From Epiperipatus broadwayi (lineage: Eukaryota; Onychophora; Udeonychophora; Euonychophora; Peripatidae): DNA of 64,000 nt. Under the pieces are notes generated by a model. It ran no database searches. It was not told the origin of the DNA and was given only the letters and a program-made list of their open reading frames with translations. Positions 23,534-35,282 of the stretch are shown here, one piece after another; within the stretch, counting starts at the first letter, position 1; every line of letters starts with the position of its first letter. A program made the translations under genes and the position numbers. The stretch is taken from contig JAQFVV010006306.1 in the NCBI GenBank assembly GCA_028023455.1, forward strand, positions 3,001,001 through 3,065,000, in the 5' to 3' direction.

Positions 23534-24343
23534 TTGTACATGAAAATAACAACAAAGAAATCAAAATATCTTGACCTTTCATTATCAAGAAATAATAACA
23601 TGATAGATTACAAGATGATAATTAAACCTTTTGAAATTAGAAGCTGTATTCACCCTAAATCTAACTCACCTGCATCACACAAATTTGCTGGTTTAAATTC
23701 TTTCTTATTTAGAAATTTGCATCTCTGCAAATATGAAGCAGACAGAAAAGAAAATCTGAATAATTTTATTAAAGATTTAATGACAGCAGGTTTTAAATTT
23801 AAATCTATTAAAAATAAAATTACTAAATTCCATAATAAAATAAATAATATTGTACCACGTATTCAACTTCCTAGAATTACCATTCCTTACATTTCCAAAA
23901 TATCTAACAAACTAACTAAAGCATTAATCAATAAGTTTAAAATAGGATTTAGAACTCCTCCTAATTCTAACAGATTGATCAACAACTCAAAAGATCATAT
24001 TGATCGATCATTCACCCCACATGTAGTATATTCCATTTCATGCCCTCAAGATGGATGCCAAGCTGTATATTATGGTGAAACTAAAGCTACTATTAATACT
24101 AGACTTGCTCAACACCTGTACACTTACAATAGAGCTCAAAAAAACAACAATACATCTTCTGTATTTTTGGAGCATGCCATGAAATCTGGACACAATTTTA
24201 CACCTGCTAATCCTGTAATTATATGCACAGAATTGAGTGATCATAAGAGAAAAATAAAAGAAGCATTCTACATTAATGGAAATATTAATGCTATAAATAG
24301 AAAAGACACTTGCTTTGATATATCAAAGAAATGGGTCACATAA
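23534..24343 (+). CDS. PLE thumb region plus GIY-YIG endonuclease ORF
   Basis: 269 codons, wholly open. Residues ~11-60 (KYLDLSLSRN, CIHPKSNSPASHKFAGL) match the post-palm connection of PLE RTs. Residues ~60-165 are lysine/asparagine-rich. Residues ~163-269 are a GIY-YIG nuclease: VVYSISCPQDGC, AVYYGET, a conserved Arg/His stretch TRLAQHL, EHAMKSGH and KIKEAFYI. The Cys pair CPQDGC with the two His of EHAMKSGH gives the CCHH arrangement typical of PLE endonucleases. In the family this enzyme cuts target DNA for insertion. The start Met is probably an internal residue of the ancestral polyprotein. Confidence 0.85.
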   Translation: MYMKITTKKSKYLDLSLSRNNNMIDYKMIIKPFEIRSCIHPKSNSPASHKFAGLNSFLFRNLHLCKYEADRKENLNNFIKDLMTAGFKFKSIKNKITKFHNKINNIVPRIQLPRITIPYISKISNKLTKALINKFKIGFRTPPNSNRLINNSKDHIDRSFTPHVVYSISCPQDGCQAVYYGETKATINTRLAQHLYTYNRAQKNNNTSSVFLEHAMKSGHNFTPANPVIICTELSDHKRKIKEAFYINGNINAINRKDTCFDISKKWVT

Positions 24344-24394
24344 CACATGCTAATTTAAATATCTTTGCATATATTTTATTATATATGTTTAAGA

Positions 24395-24437
24395 AAGCTA
24401 TGATTATGAGGCATGGAGCCTCGAAAACGTTCAGCTT
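24395..24437 (+). ncRNA. Hammerhead-like three-way junction, PLE 3' flank
   Basis: AAGCT (24395) can pair with AGCTT (24433) as stem I. Between them are ATGATTAT, a perfect stem II (GAGGC, loop ATGGA, GCCTC), then CGAAAACGTTC. AACGTT is a palindromic stem III ending in T followed by C, a valid NUH site. The segment between stems I and II is not the canonical CUGANGA, so catalysis is doubtful. A matching layout occurs beside the second PLE fragment (60905-60950, minus). Confidence 0.4.
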
Positions 24438-24688
24438 ATTATTATATTTATTTATAACTTCTCTTTTAAACTTTACTTATAAGTTTTTGTGTTTATTACA
24501 GTTATTATAAATAAATTCTACTTGAAGCTGTAAGAGTTCTGTAATTTATTACAGCATCTTAGTTATCTTGGGAATTGAGTTTGTCACTATTAATTTATAT
24601 AGATATTGAAGTAAATTATTGCCAGCATATGATTGTATCTTTCTATATTTAATTATATTAGTTTGTTAATTATTTATTTTCTTTCTAG

Positions 24689-24922
24689 GAAAATTGTGTT
24701 GATTTTGAAGCCAGTATAATAAGTCAATGTGACGAATTAATCGACACGGTGCAAGCACGGAAGCAACAGCTAGTGAATTTTTTAATGAAAGAAAAGGATT
24801 ATAAGATCAAAATGTTGAAAGAGCAAATCACCCAGTGCACAGCTAAACTTCAGCAGACTACAGGATTGTTGCAGTTCAGTATTGAGGCACTTAAAGAGAA
24901 TGATCCCACAGCATTTTTACAG
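24689..24922 (+). CDS. TRIM9: TRIM9-type E3 ligase, internal coiled-coil/COS exon
   Basis: A 234-bp exon (78 codons, phase 0 at both ends) is bounded by TTTATTTTCTTTCTAG at 24688 and CAG/GTTAGA at 24922. It encodes ENCVDFEASIISQCDELID, a heptad-like helix with KEQITQCTAKLQQTTGL, and IEALKENDPTAFLQ. From family knowledge this is the second half of the coiled coil leading into the COS box of class I TRIM proteins (TRIM9/TRIM67), neuronal RING E3 ligases linked to netrin/DCC signalling and synaptic vesicle proteins. The frame runs past the donor into intron until a stop at about 25001. No RING, B-box, FN3 or SPRY exon was recognised in the window, so both flanking introns appear long. TRIM9 versus TRIM67 cannot be separated here. 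Confidence 0.85.
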
Positions 24923-25214
24923 GTTAGAAAAATTATATTGTTTATTAAAATTTTAATGCTTTTGTTTGTACCCTTGAAGGCTTTTGCGATATTATATTGT
25001 TGAGGCTATTAATATATGGCAAAACTGAACTGAGTTCAGACCCATATAGCTATCTGGTTTATAAGGCTGGATTTGAAGACATTTATGCGTCTGAAAAATT
25101 CAGGCTTTCAAATTGATAGTAACTTATTAGATAAGTGCTCTCTTTATCTTTTTCTATCTATCTGCTTATCCTTCTGCATTTCTACATATATATTATAAAT
25201 TAATAATTTTAACA

Positions 25215-25660
25215 GATGTTTATTGTTGAAATATTTTAATATGTGGAAATTTCTGTTAATATAACACCGTCAGATGTTAATAGTTTACTATTTTCGCTGA
25301 TTACTATCTATTAACATCTGACGATGGTTTTTTAATATGAAAATATAATAGATATTTCCAATCTATTAAAAATTATTTTTTTAATCTCTGACTGATTGGT
25401 GGAACTGTCTCTTATTAATAAGGAATGTGTGAAAGGTTGTGAGCTTTCTTTTCTTAAACCATAAAATAAATAATCGATGTATTAGTCTATATATAACACC
25501 ATGACATTGCATTTAGAAATGGTATCTTTTTGAATGTAAAAAGCATTTACAGTTTACTATTTTTATTGATTACTGTCTATTAACATTTGATGGTGATTTT
25601 TCTAATATGAAAATATAACAAATATTTTCACATATTAAAATATTTCAATATATATTCATA
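25215..25660. repeat. Nested palindromic MITE
   Basis: A perfect inner hairpin has arms CGTCAGATGTTAATAG (25268) and CTATTAACATCTGACG (25311-25325). The outer left segment GAAATATTTTAATATGTGG (about 25227) has its reverse complement near 25628-25650. A second diverged copy of the inner arm lies at 25570-25590. So an original foldback duplicated its inner half. No ORF. Confidence 0.65.
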
Positions 25661-26809
25661 GTAAGAATGAAGGTATCTCTCATAGTATTAAAAAAGGAAA
25701 CACTTGGTAATAAAATATAGATTCATAAACTGGATTTTGTTTTTCTGCCATTTCAGTAATTCAATAAAAGCTTTATCATGTACAGTACATGATACATGGT
25801 GAACCAAATCAAATCTTATGTCTATATCTCCTAATTTATCTACTTTAATGTGCATGACATAACATTCAGATATAAATGTGGATTAGCGGTAGAGCTCAAA
25901 TTTTTTATTTCAAACTTATTATTTAAGTATAAAATTAACAGAAATGAATTTGAATTGGTTGTTTTAAAATTATGCTTATGTATTTCATTTATTTATTTTT
26001 TCATGTAACGTTTTTTTTTGTTACTGTTCCTGGTCACATGGTCTAATTGAGGATTACATAAATGCTGCTAAATTCATTATTAATCGTCAATTTTATTTCA
26101 TAGATGGTCTTTAAAAAATTATATATATTTACATTAGTAATATTTACTAAGGCTGTAACCTCAAGAATGTGCATGTAAAAATGCTATAGTAGGGACCTCT
26201 ACAGGTCTTAACCACAAGCTTACATTTTGGAAGAAAAGAGGGGTGTAAATAAAAATGAAATATAGATAATAAGTAAAACCCTTGAAACTGATAAGTGGTT
26301 GGTTAAAATTTCCATAGGTGCATATCCCAATAATTTTCCTGCTATCTGGAATGTGTTGCCATAGAAATTGGAGATGAAAAGGAAAAAACGTAGGGCAATT
26401 ATATGTGCATTAGCATAATTGTGTGTGGGTTTTTTTTGTGTGTGATATCTCATTTAATTTGTAAAATATTGCTTTAACTTTACTTTCGAGTTAAAATCAG
26501 TAATTTGCCTACTTCATATTTTATTTTATTATTCAATTCTTATACTTTACAAGTTAATTACTTCACGATATTCTTTTTATTTCCTTTCTGCATGGTGCAT
26601 TACTAGTGATTGTTGTAAGTTTTTAAAATTAGACATCTGCATTTATTATTAATTGTTTAATTCATTTTTCTTTAATATATTTAGAAATCGTTATTCGATA
26701 ATGCTTAATTTTCATGGCTAAATTATTTTGTCCATTTTATTTATTTCACCACTTATATTCATATATGTAATCTTGCAAATTTTTGTACGCAATATCTCAA
26801 GGAAATGTA
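25661..26809. other. AT-rich, presumed intronic sequence
   Basis: No exon-like ORF with splice sites, RNA gene or known repeat recognised. Confidence 0.4.
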
Positions 26810-27125
26810 ATATAGAAAATAACTATATGCAAAAACGTATTCGAGATATGCTTAAAATTCTAATAAATTTCACAATTTTTGCCTAGCGCACTTTTGACTA
26901 TGTTATATTAGTCATAGTCAAGGCATCTGATAGAGGGGAGTAGATTGCCAGCTTTATTAGAGAAACATTTCTCTAATAAAGCTGGAAATCTCCCCTCTGA
27001 CAGATGCCATGATTATAACTAATATATCTTAGTCAAAAGTGCGCTAGGCAAAAATTGTGAACTTTATTCAGATTTTAAGCATATCTCATGCACGTTTTTT
27101 GCATATAGTTAATTTCCGTATTATT
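26810..27125. repeat. Long palindrome (foldback MITE)
   Basis: Arms of about 155 bp (26810-26965 and 26968-27125) meet at AGAGAAACATTTCTCT. Matching landmarks are GCCTAGCGCACTTTTGAC versus GTCAAAAGTGCGCTAGGC and AACTATATGCAAAAACG versus its mirror. The arms carry a few substitutions and small indels. There is virtually no spacer and no ORF. Confidence 0.85.
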
Positions 27126-29263
27126 CATATATGTTATAGTTCGTTAATCTATCATGTTGTGGTTTTATGCTAGAAATTTGTTACTTATAATAGAAATTTA
27201 GGATTAAAATAGATTAGATTTATAGTTAAGAGCCATTCTAACGTAAGTTAAGGAATATATTATGCATTATACTTAATAACTTTACGTACCAACAAAATAT
27301 TTTAGAAGCTAAATATCTAAACTTGAATTTTCAATGCAAACTTTTCTAAGTGCTATATTTATCTTTTCACCATTGTTATCTTAAAAAATTTATGTATGCT
27401 ATGAAGAAACTTAACTTATCAGATTTATTTCATATTTTAATAGTTATCAGTAATATTTTGTGGAAATTAAATGACTGTATTCATCATCTCCATCTATCCA
27501 TCATTTTATATCATTACTAAACTTGTAGGTATTATAAATTATTAAACTTTCACCATGTTTTATAATTTTATTAAATCATATCTTGTTAGTCATCTATTAT
27601 AATACGAACTTAATTTTAAACTTTGTGTGTTTGGTTAATATTCTGTAATTCAATACTAGCGCTAATGCTAATATTTAATATCTATTAAACCATAGGCTGA
27701 GCACTTTCGAGAGACAAGGCTCTCATAATCGTAGCTCTTTGTGAAGTGACTGATTGTCTAATGTTATGCAAATTATGCAAAGTTCAAGTATTCCATTTCC
27801 TGGATATAGAATAGCATGCTTCCTTTCTGTTAACAGCGTTGCTGTCTATTGCGATAAAGCAGGTTTCTTTTATTTTTCTTCTCAAATCATTTCCCTCTCT
27901 GCAATTTAAGCTGATTATTTGCGGTTTTTATTTTATAGTTAACTTTACTATAAATCCTTTCTGTTATCTTCCAAGTTATATTTTATTAATTGCCTTTTAC
28001 AAAATTCATATTAATTATCAGCATTAAAATATTAACTATTCAGCCATGAATTATTAAATTGCTTACATATGCTTTATACTTTTAAATCTATTTTATACAT
28101 TTCCATTTTTTAATTTTATATTAAATGATTTTTGTCATAATCTGTGTTATATATTATGAGCCTTATCTTAATTCTATAAGTTTTAGTAAATATTTATAAG
28201 TGAATTGATGATAAAAAAATGTGTCATGATTTCATTATTGTCAACTAATTCATCTTATTAGTACATTTACGTTTGCATATTTCAATTCATTTTATCATGT
28301 GCTAGATAAAATATTTGCTTATTTACTCATAATTAAGTTTCAGTAAGAATGACGTCTAGTAAATTCTAAGTAATTACACCGACATCATTCAGTCAAAAAA
28401 CATAAATAGTAATTTAAAGTGAGAATCTACTCACGCTCTCTTCAGAAGTTCTTCAGATTTGCTCATATAAAAGAATTTGAGTCGTAGGAATAAGAGGGAT
28501 TCTTTTTATTCCTGCATAAATGCTATATCTCGGATTGAAGAAGAGAGTATTCATTTATTTAACACTCTCAAAGGCGTGTGCTCAATTAGCTTGGAAGGCT
28601 GATATTGGAATGAAACACTTTCTATTTTATTTTTGGAAAGATTAATCGTTTGCTCTATTACCAATATTCAATATTTTTGTTATTTCTTCATTGCCTTTGT
28701 TATTTTTTTTTATGCAATGAGAAGAAGAAAAAATGTGGAAGGATACAAAATTGTCATATGCCTAATTACTTTCTTTTTATCCCTGACATTTATGTTAAAC
28801 ATTTCACTAGTGAAAGCATACAGTTTTTCTTGCATTATTTAAATTTATTTTCTTATTAGATTTTTTTGTTGTTGTAAAGTTTATACTATATATTTCAACT
28901 GGAATCGTTTCAATAACCATTACCCTCATGAAAATATCGAGAAAGGCTCTGAGCTTGAAAATTAAAAGGATATTTTAAGTTGACAAAAGTCCACCAGCAA
29001 CTCATCACAAGTACCAAAAAGAAGCTCATTACCGTCATGCTCAACCTAGCCAAGAAAGCAGGATTTTAAAAAAAAAAGTTGATGGCGATAATATTGCAGA
29101 GCTTTTGGAATCACACATGGATGAATTAATTAACAAAGAACTGTGATTGGATGAGGAAAGAGTGACAGAATGAAAAAATGGGCATTGACAAGCATGTAGC
29201 GAAAAACCCAAGTGTCGAAATCTGAAGGAATTGTTTGTTTGTTTTTATCATGAAGTAGTAAAA
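27126..29263. other. AT-rich, presumed intronic sequence
   Basis: No supported gene. ORFs at 27839-28027 and 28633-28859 are hydrophobic T-rich translations without a recognisable domain or convincing splice context. Confidence 0.4.
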
Positions 29264-29431
29264 AGGCAAAGCTCTCCATACAGTAGTGCCACTCAGTGCA
29301 AGTCAAAGTAATCAATGGATACTAGAAGGTAGTTCCTCACTAACAAAAGCCACAAGCTAGAAACTAGTCTAGGAATCCATTGATTACTCTGGCTTGCACT
29401 GAGTGGCACTATTGTATGGAGAGTTTTACCT
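29264..29431. mobile_element. Short TIR element of the CTCTCCATAC family
   Basis: The ends are AGGCAAAGCTCTCCATACAG and the mirror GTATGGAGAGTTTTACCT. Inside, GTGCCACTCAGTGCAAG has its mirror CTTGCACTGAGTGGCAC, and TCAATGGAT has ATCCATTGA. Arms of about 60 bp surround a central GCCACAAGCTAGAAACTAG block, which also recurs in the 33.4-34.4 kb cluster. No ORF and no clear target duplication. Confidence 0.75.
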
Positions 29432-29585
29432 GTTTTAATAACAGTTATGAGCAAGCATAAGAAATAGTGATCATGTGGTGTTTAATGGTTTAAGCAATAA
29501 ACAGCATTTTTGATTAATTCGACATGACTTCGGATGAAGCATCAAAGCCAACAATGCCTTCAATTATGGTATTACATTTTATAAG

Positions 29586-29792
29586 ATGTCAAAGAAAGAA
29601 AAAGAATTAAACCAATCATCTATTGTAAACTTTTTCTGCAGAGAGTCTCGCCCATATACTTCCTTCAAAAAACCCAAGATCAAGGATTTAGAAAACAATG
29701 ATGAACCCGTTTGGAGACCAATTGATATAAAATGCTCAAAAGACTCAACGATGGTGATGAACAAATGGATCAGTGGAGTAAAACACCTTTAA
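29586..29792 (+). pseudogene. N-terminal fragment with a PIP-box-like motif
   Basis: 68 codons beginning MSKKEKELNQSSIVNFFC. QSSIVNFF fits the PCNA-interacting-peptide consensus Qxx(I/L/M)xx(F/Y)(F/Y), and the following KKPKIKDLE is basic then acidic. Short PIP-like N-termini of this kind occur on some transposase-derived (TTF-finger/hAT) proteins, but I see no zinc finger or transposase downstream, and AT-rich non-coding DNA follows. It could equally be a host exon or chance. The translation keeps normal amino-acid balance, unlike neighbouring AT-rich ORFs. Confidence 0.3.
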
Positions 29793-29799
29793 GCCATTT

Positions 29800-31690
29800 T
29801 TTAGGCTTAAATAGCATTATTATGCATATTTACATATTATAGGTACATACCTGCGTAACACATACAGCATAATTTACATGCAGTATTTACATATACTGTA
29901 CAACAGTGTGTTGTTTTTTTTTAATTATTACATATAAATTCGCAATTTATAGTATAATTTTCATCTGCAGTAACAAGCTAAGCTTTTCCCCATAGGAAAC
30001 CTTTATAATAGCTTGCTTTTTATAAGAGATTCTTGATTTAGGAGAACTTTTGGGGAACCAATTATTGTAAGCTACTCGGGATAATGATGCATTTTTTACC
30101 CCCATGGCTATAAATAAGCTTCATTCCCCCTTCAGTGTTTTTACGAGCTGCCCTGTTGTTCGGGAATATACTGTACCAAAGTAGATGACAAACTATTACT
30201 TATTAGAGTCAAATATTGTTTATTAATTATTTTACCACGATCTGCTTTGGGGAACATCCATCCACACTCCGAACAATCCTTTTTTAAAGTAATGATCTTT
30301 TGTATCCCATCTTAACGTCGTCGTCCCCGTCCCCCCAAATATCTTTTTATTTTTTGATTTTCTTCATAATTTCTACAAATGGAAAAAAAAAGAACTGCAC
30401 GCGGCTGCGATTTTTCCCACATTTATTCTTCACTTAAGAAATCTTATCTAGTTTAAATGATTGCAGCAGCTAACTGAAAATATTTTATATATTTAATATA
30501 GGTAAATGAATACATTAGTTCTCGAAATATCTAAAATATTAAAAAGTATTGCAATTTAAATAATGGTGAATAAGTAAAGAATTCTCTGCCGTTAATTCAG
30601 ACTCGGTCTCGCAGGGAGCGCTGTTGGAATAATTTAGCGTTTGTGGTAATTTGTATTCTTCGTATGCAATTTCAGCTAGCGTTTGCAACTGGATTGTATT
30701 GATGGATAGTAATATTTTAATAGAAAAGAATTGAAGCGCTTGAACAAGCAATAAGATTTAATTATTATCATTAAGAGTTTGCTATTGTTTGTCATTCATA
30801 GTTTATGCAATTATCTCAAAATTTACGCGTATTTATTAGTTAAGGACTGGTTTAAATTTTACAAGTCTTGGTTTTTTAGGGAGTGTTGTTATATAGAGCT
30901 TATTTCACTGTGATGCCGCCGAATTGAGCAAGTAAAAAGGTTAAGTATTTCATTATAGTGATATATTTACTTTAATTAAATTATATGGGAATGGAGCTGT
31001 CAAAGTTAATGTTTGGTAGCGAGCCACGGGCCCCTTGCTGTTATAACATAAAAGCGCTGGGAAAATCTAAAAAATTTTCATAACATTGTGAAAATATGAT
31101 AGTTTGATATATTTTTCAGCCTGATGAAAGCATTGATATTGAATCAATAATTATGTGGGAACATCGGTAGGGGAGGAGATATTTATTGCGTGAATTATAT
31201 GAGCATTGGGTTGTTGTTGTTTTTTTACAAAGTAAATTATATTTTTTATTTCTTGATTTACAAGTGTCAGATTTACTCCACCCACAATTTTGACCTCATC
31301 CACTCTAGATAAATACTGAAATGATTATCACTAGTCATTTATTAAACTAGAGAGTATCGCCAGCCCAGATATTAACTTTAGATCTCAGTTAAGAAATTAA
31401 TATATCTAACTGTTGGTTTTTTTAATTAAACACATACAAGCGGGGAGTAATTGAACTTTATTCTCCTTTTTTCATGTGTAATATCTTTTATATGCTTAAA
31501 AACCTCTATTCCATCACACACGTTTGAAAGACATAAGTAGGAAATCTTAAAGGACCTGATCCTCAAGAATATTTCATGCTAAACCAGAACTCATCTTATC
31601 ATACCAGGCCCCAATTTCACACACATATCTTTATTATATGCTCAATATTTATCAGTAGTAAGTTATTAACTCTTTGAATCACTCCATAAG
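29800..31690. other. Non-coding stretch
   Basis: No gene recognised. GC is slightly higher around 30100-30450 and 30600-30700, without a domain-bearing ORF. Confidence 0.35.
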
Positions 31691-31691
31691 C

Positions 31692-32720
31692 AAGTTTATT
31701 AAAATAAACACACCACACATGTTGAAACCCATACTTGCCATGTCTTCCAGTATTGCATAGAGCAATTACAGATAAATGGGAAAAGGTTGTATCTTTCTGT
31801 TTATCTAAGATTATAAATAGATTAATAGCTGTTGCATTGTAATAATAAGGGGAAATATTTAAATGAGCTGAGAATAATGTGATGGTGAAGACAGCATCGC
31901 TTTAAATTTAAACTCTTAAGACAAATGATTTCAATAACCCTATACGCAAACATATCTACTGAACATTGCTAGCCAGGAAATTTCTTACAATATGTAGTGC
32001 ATATACTTATGTTTAAAGCCTTGATTCCCATCATGGGGTAGGTGGCAATTTGAGAATGAGTTAATAACAGTAAATTTGAGAGCCATCTAATTGTTCTTGT
32101 TACTTGGAGCAAGTTAAGTGACTTGAAACTCCATTGCACTTTAACTGTCCTTGTGGCCTTTTTTCTCTTTCATGGATGATGTTTTTTGGAAGCTTGTTTA
32201 ACCAAAACGGCCTTTTAGGCTTTTTCCACATGAATAGTTTACTGTTTGAATAATAAGAATTATATGTCATGAGAGGAGAGGGCTTCAGGATTTTAAAACT
32301 ACTTAGGCAAGTCATGGCAATAAAAAGGTTCGGAACTACTGGTTTAAACCATATCTACCATTTCTCAGTATTGCAGAGAATTACACACAAATGGAAAACG
32401 TTATACTCCATTTACCTGACCAAGATTATAAATAGATCGTAATTATTATACTGTAATAATAAGAGTGAATATTTAAATAAGCTGAGAATAATGAAGTGGC
32501 AAATTATGGTAATTTTTTTTTAAATTGATAAGGAAATATTAAGTATTAATGATTTTAATAACCATATATATAACTCCCAATGTAACAAATATTAGTTCAT
32601 ATCATTAGGCAAACAAATTTATTAAAACAAATACATTACCATACTTTATATATACTGTCTTTTAATAAACAGTATAACACGGTCAATATATGTTTAAACC
32701 ACGACCTGCTACATATTATT
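31692..32720. repeat. Diverged tandem repeat (about 2.5 units)
   Basis: Segment 31717-31990 (TTGAAACCCATACTTGCC, CAGTATTGCA, AAGATTATAAATAGAT, GAGCTGAGAATAATG) is repeated at 32340-32575 with about 20-25% divergence. A third start (GTTTAAACCACGACC) appears near 32692. The first unit is longer because of extra sequence at 31990-32340. No coding content. Confidence 0.6.
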
Positions 32721-33385
32721 AGACAATCAAATTTGGTGCCGATTTAGTTTGCACTCATGGCCATTTTGAGATCTAAAAACCAGCCAAAATCACCGCTGAC
32801 ACATCAAACCGATAAATGATATAAATATTGAGCAAAAATACTTTAAATTCATATGCTAGTAAAAAAATATGCTTTATTTTATATGGGCATATAAAATGAT
32901 AAAAAGTCAAGTCAGATGTCATATGACTTAATTTAATAATGCTTGCATTTACAAATGTTATATATAGAGCTTGCAAAATAAGCTCTTAACAAGCTTTGAG
33001 AATATCCTCAACCCCCGACCGGTTTCTGATTCTGGCATTGTCGGTGAAGTGCCAAGATATTCAAGCATTAGATTAGAAATACTAGGACAAACCCAGCACT
33101 TTATCTAATGTACAACTATTGAGTAGAATATCTGAAATTGTCAGACATCCCATATGTCTTCCAATCCAACTATCTAACTCAAATAGCCATATGGGACTGA
33201 ACTAAGTTCAGATACACCATATATTAATAGCTTTAGTCATTTAAAAGTGTCAAAGCCTTAATAGCAAAAAATAAAATGATAAAAAATCAAGTTAATCTGA
33301 CCAATTATTTAAAAAAGTGATTATTTTCTCATTCCTTCAATTTATGATTCTTAAATTATTAGATAACTTTCTAGAAACAGTAGCA

Positions 33386-34425
33386 AACTCTCCATACAGC
33401 AGTGCCACCCAGTGCAAACCATGGTTACTAATGGATTCACAAAGATTTATGTATAAAATCCCTATCTAGTGCCTAGTCATTCGATATCTCCAGACATGTG
33501 GCTTTATTCGGAATTTGAACTCAGTTCAATACCTGTTTGTTTTGGGGTCTTTGGTTCTTTATAACCAGTCACCATCATCCCATTGGCAGGATTAGCATTA
33601 AACCATTAAGCATCACATGATCATCACTTTTTATACTTACACAATCTGCTAAAGCAATAGCAAGCACTCTATTCAGTAGTACCACTCAGTGCAAGTGAAT
33701 GAGTTGGTGAAAACATCATTGTATTTTCATTTGGGACTCGTAGCTTTATAGTTAATTAAATAAAAGATAGCTGCTGGAGGGTTGTGTTAGATCCCAAGAT
33801 CTAGGTGCAGTGCTCTCAGATCCAAGGCTCATCACTGATGAAAGCCACAAGCTAGAAACTAATCTGGAAATATTGGTTGAGTAGGCACTGATAGGGATTT
33901 TATGCACAAACCTTCCTGCATCCATTAATTACTCTGGCTTGCACTGAGTGGCACCACTGTCTGGAGAGTTTTGCCTCTGTGTAAACAGTTGTGTAAGCGT
34001 AAAGAACAGTGGTCATGTGATGTTTAGGGGTTTAATACCAATCCTGCCCAATAGGATTATGGTGACTATGGGTTATTAAAGAACCAAAGACTCCAAAAAG
34101 TATGAATGCTGAACTGAGTTGAGATTTATACGACTATACAAGCTAATTAACTTGAATTGAAAACATTATTACTGTTTCCATTTTGGATTCAAAGCTTTAT
34201 AGTTAGCTAATGTAAAAGGTGGCTGCTAGAGGTTGCCTTAGATGCTAAGATCTAAGTGCACTGCTCTCAGATCCAAGATTCCTTATTGATGAAAGCCATA
34301 AGCTAGAAACTAGTAGGGGGATATTGGACAAGTAGGCACAAGATAGGAATTTTATGCACAAACCTTCCTGCAGCCAATGAATACCATGGCCTGCACTGGG
34401 TCACACTACTGTAAGGAGAATTGTA
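33386..34425. mobile_element. Composite foldback built from CTCTCCATAC-family copies
   Basis: The left end GCAAACTCTCCATACAG is at 33386 and the right end ACTACTGTAAGGAGAATTG is near 34420. Internal ends are at 33660 and 33945. The block 33705-33970 is repeated directly at 34160-34425, while 33540-33650 (GGTCTTTGGTTCTTTATAACC) is inverted relative to 34000-34100 (GGTTATTAAAGAACCAAAGA). So at least two copies combined, one inside the other. No ORF. Confidence 0.65.
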
Positions 34426-35049
34426 AATATATATATATAACATTTATAAGTATACGCATTAGCACATAGGCTTAATAATTAATGCATCTTTTGAAAATGT
34501 TTTATCTTAACCTTGATTTTTATACAGTTATACTTTATAAGTCGATTATGTTTGTGGCTTTATTTATTCCTTATAAAATTAAGACTATAAAGAGCAATTA
34601 ATGATTCTAAATATCAATTGATCTATACTTTATAATTTATAAATTAAAATACTAATAAGTAAAATAAAATTAGCAAAGGATATTGTAAATTTGATGAAAG
34701 ATTTTTTTAAAAAATAGCAAAATCTGCATTTGAACGAATAATTTAATACATTCAAATAATATATTGATTACTATATGTTTATATACAGCACTTACTAAAA
34801 ATAATCCCAACGAGTATGTTTATCGACAGAGGGCGTAGCTGAAATTTCTTAATGCTTGGGAGAGTGGTTTGATATTAGTAATTATTAATTATATGTAGTA
34901 ATTATTAATTATATTCGCATTAATTTTGGATTATACTTTCCTACTGTAACATTCATAATAACAGTGAAAGAAAATTACAAGTGTCTTATAATTAAAAAAT
35001 TTTAATGTTTTTTTTTTCATATTTTTTTCCTTTTTGCTTTTATTAACAA
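34426..35049. other. AT-rich non-coding stretch
   Basis: Very A/T-rich, with a short TAGTAATTATTAATTATA duplication near 34880-34910; no gene recognised. Confidence 0.4.
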
Positions 35050-35064
35050 ATAACTTTTACAATG

Positions 35065-35282
35065 AACTTCTATGCGGGATTCGAACTCAGACTTTCACAC
35101 GACCCACTACTCTCAGTGCCACCTCATATTGCTGAGTACCTGATCACACACATGTTGAAATACGTATATAGGTGATTATTTATCTTTTCAACGAAATGTG
35201 TGTGATCAGGTGGTCCAGCAATATGAGATGGCACTGAGAGTAATGGGTCGTGTGAAAGTCTGAGTTAGAATCCCGCATATAT
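35065..35282. repeat. Foldback-B repeat, inverted pair
   Basis: GCGGGATTCGAACTCAGACTTTCACACGACCC (35072 on) and its mirror ending at 35278 flank a loop of about 45 bases near 35150-35195. Each outer end is a tRNA-like B box pointing outward, with an AGCAATATGAGATGGC A-box-like segment inside it. Confidence 0.75.

Larger units (their letters stand above)
22985..24345 (+). mobile_element. Penelope-like retroelement, internally deleted
   Basis: From about 23020 the text reads LHKPGEPLR, then MDFDGVHYFEAAKLL, the RT palm start DVKELYGSI and DGWSMGLPVSDILSNVYL, and finally a GIY-YIG endonuclease. These are the PLE domains in the right order. Frames shift near 23040-23187 and a stop separates the RT half from the endonuclease half at 23519. 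The expected YxDD segment between them is missing. Hammerhead-like structures lie 5' (22675-22905) and 3' (24395-24437). Confidence 0.85.

Noticed and set aside
28633-28859. Two overlapping 69-codon hydrophobic ORFs
   Set aside because: T-rich DNA gives membrane-like translations by chance; no homologous motif or splice signals.
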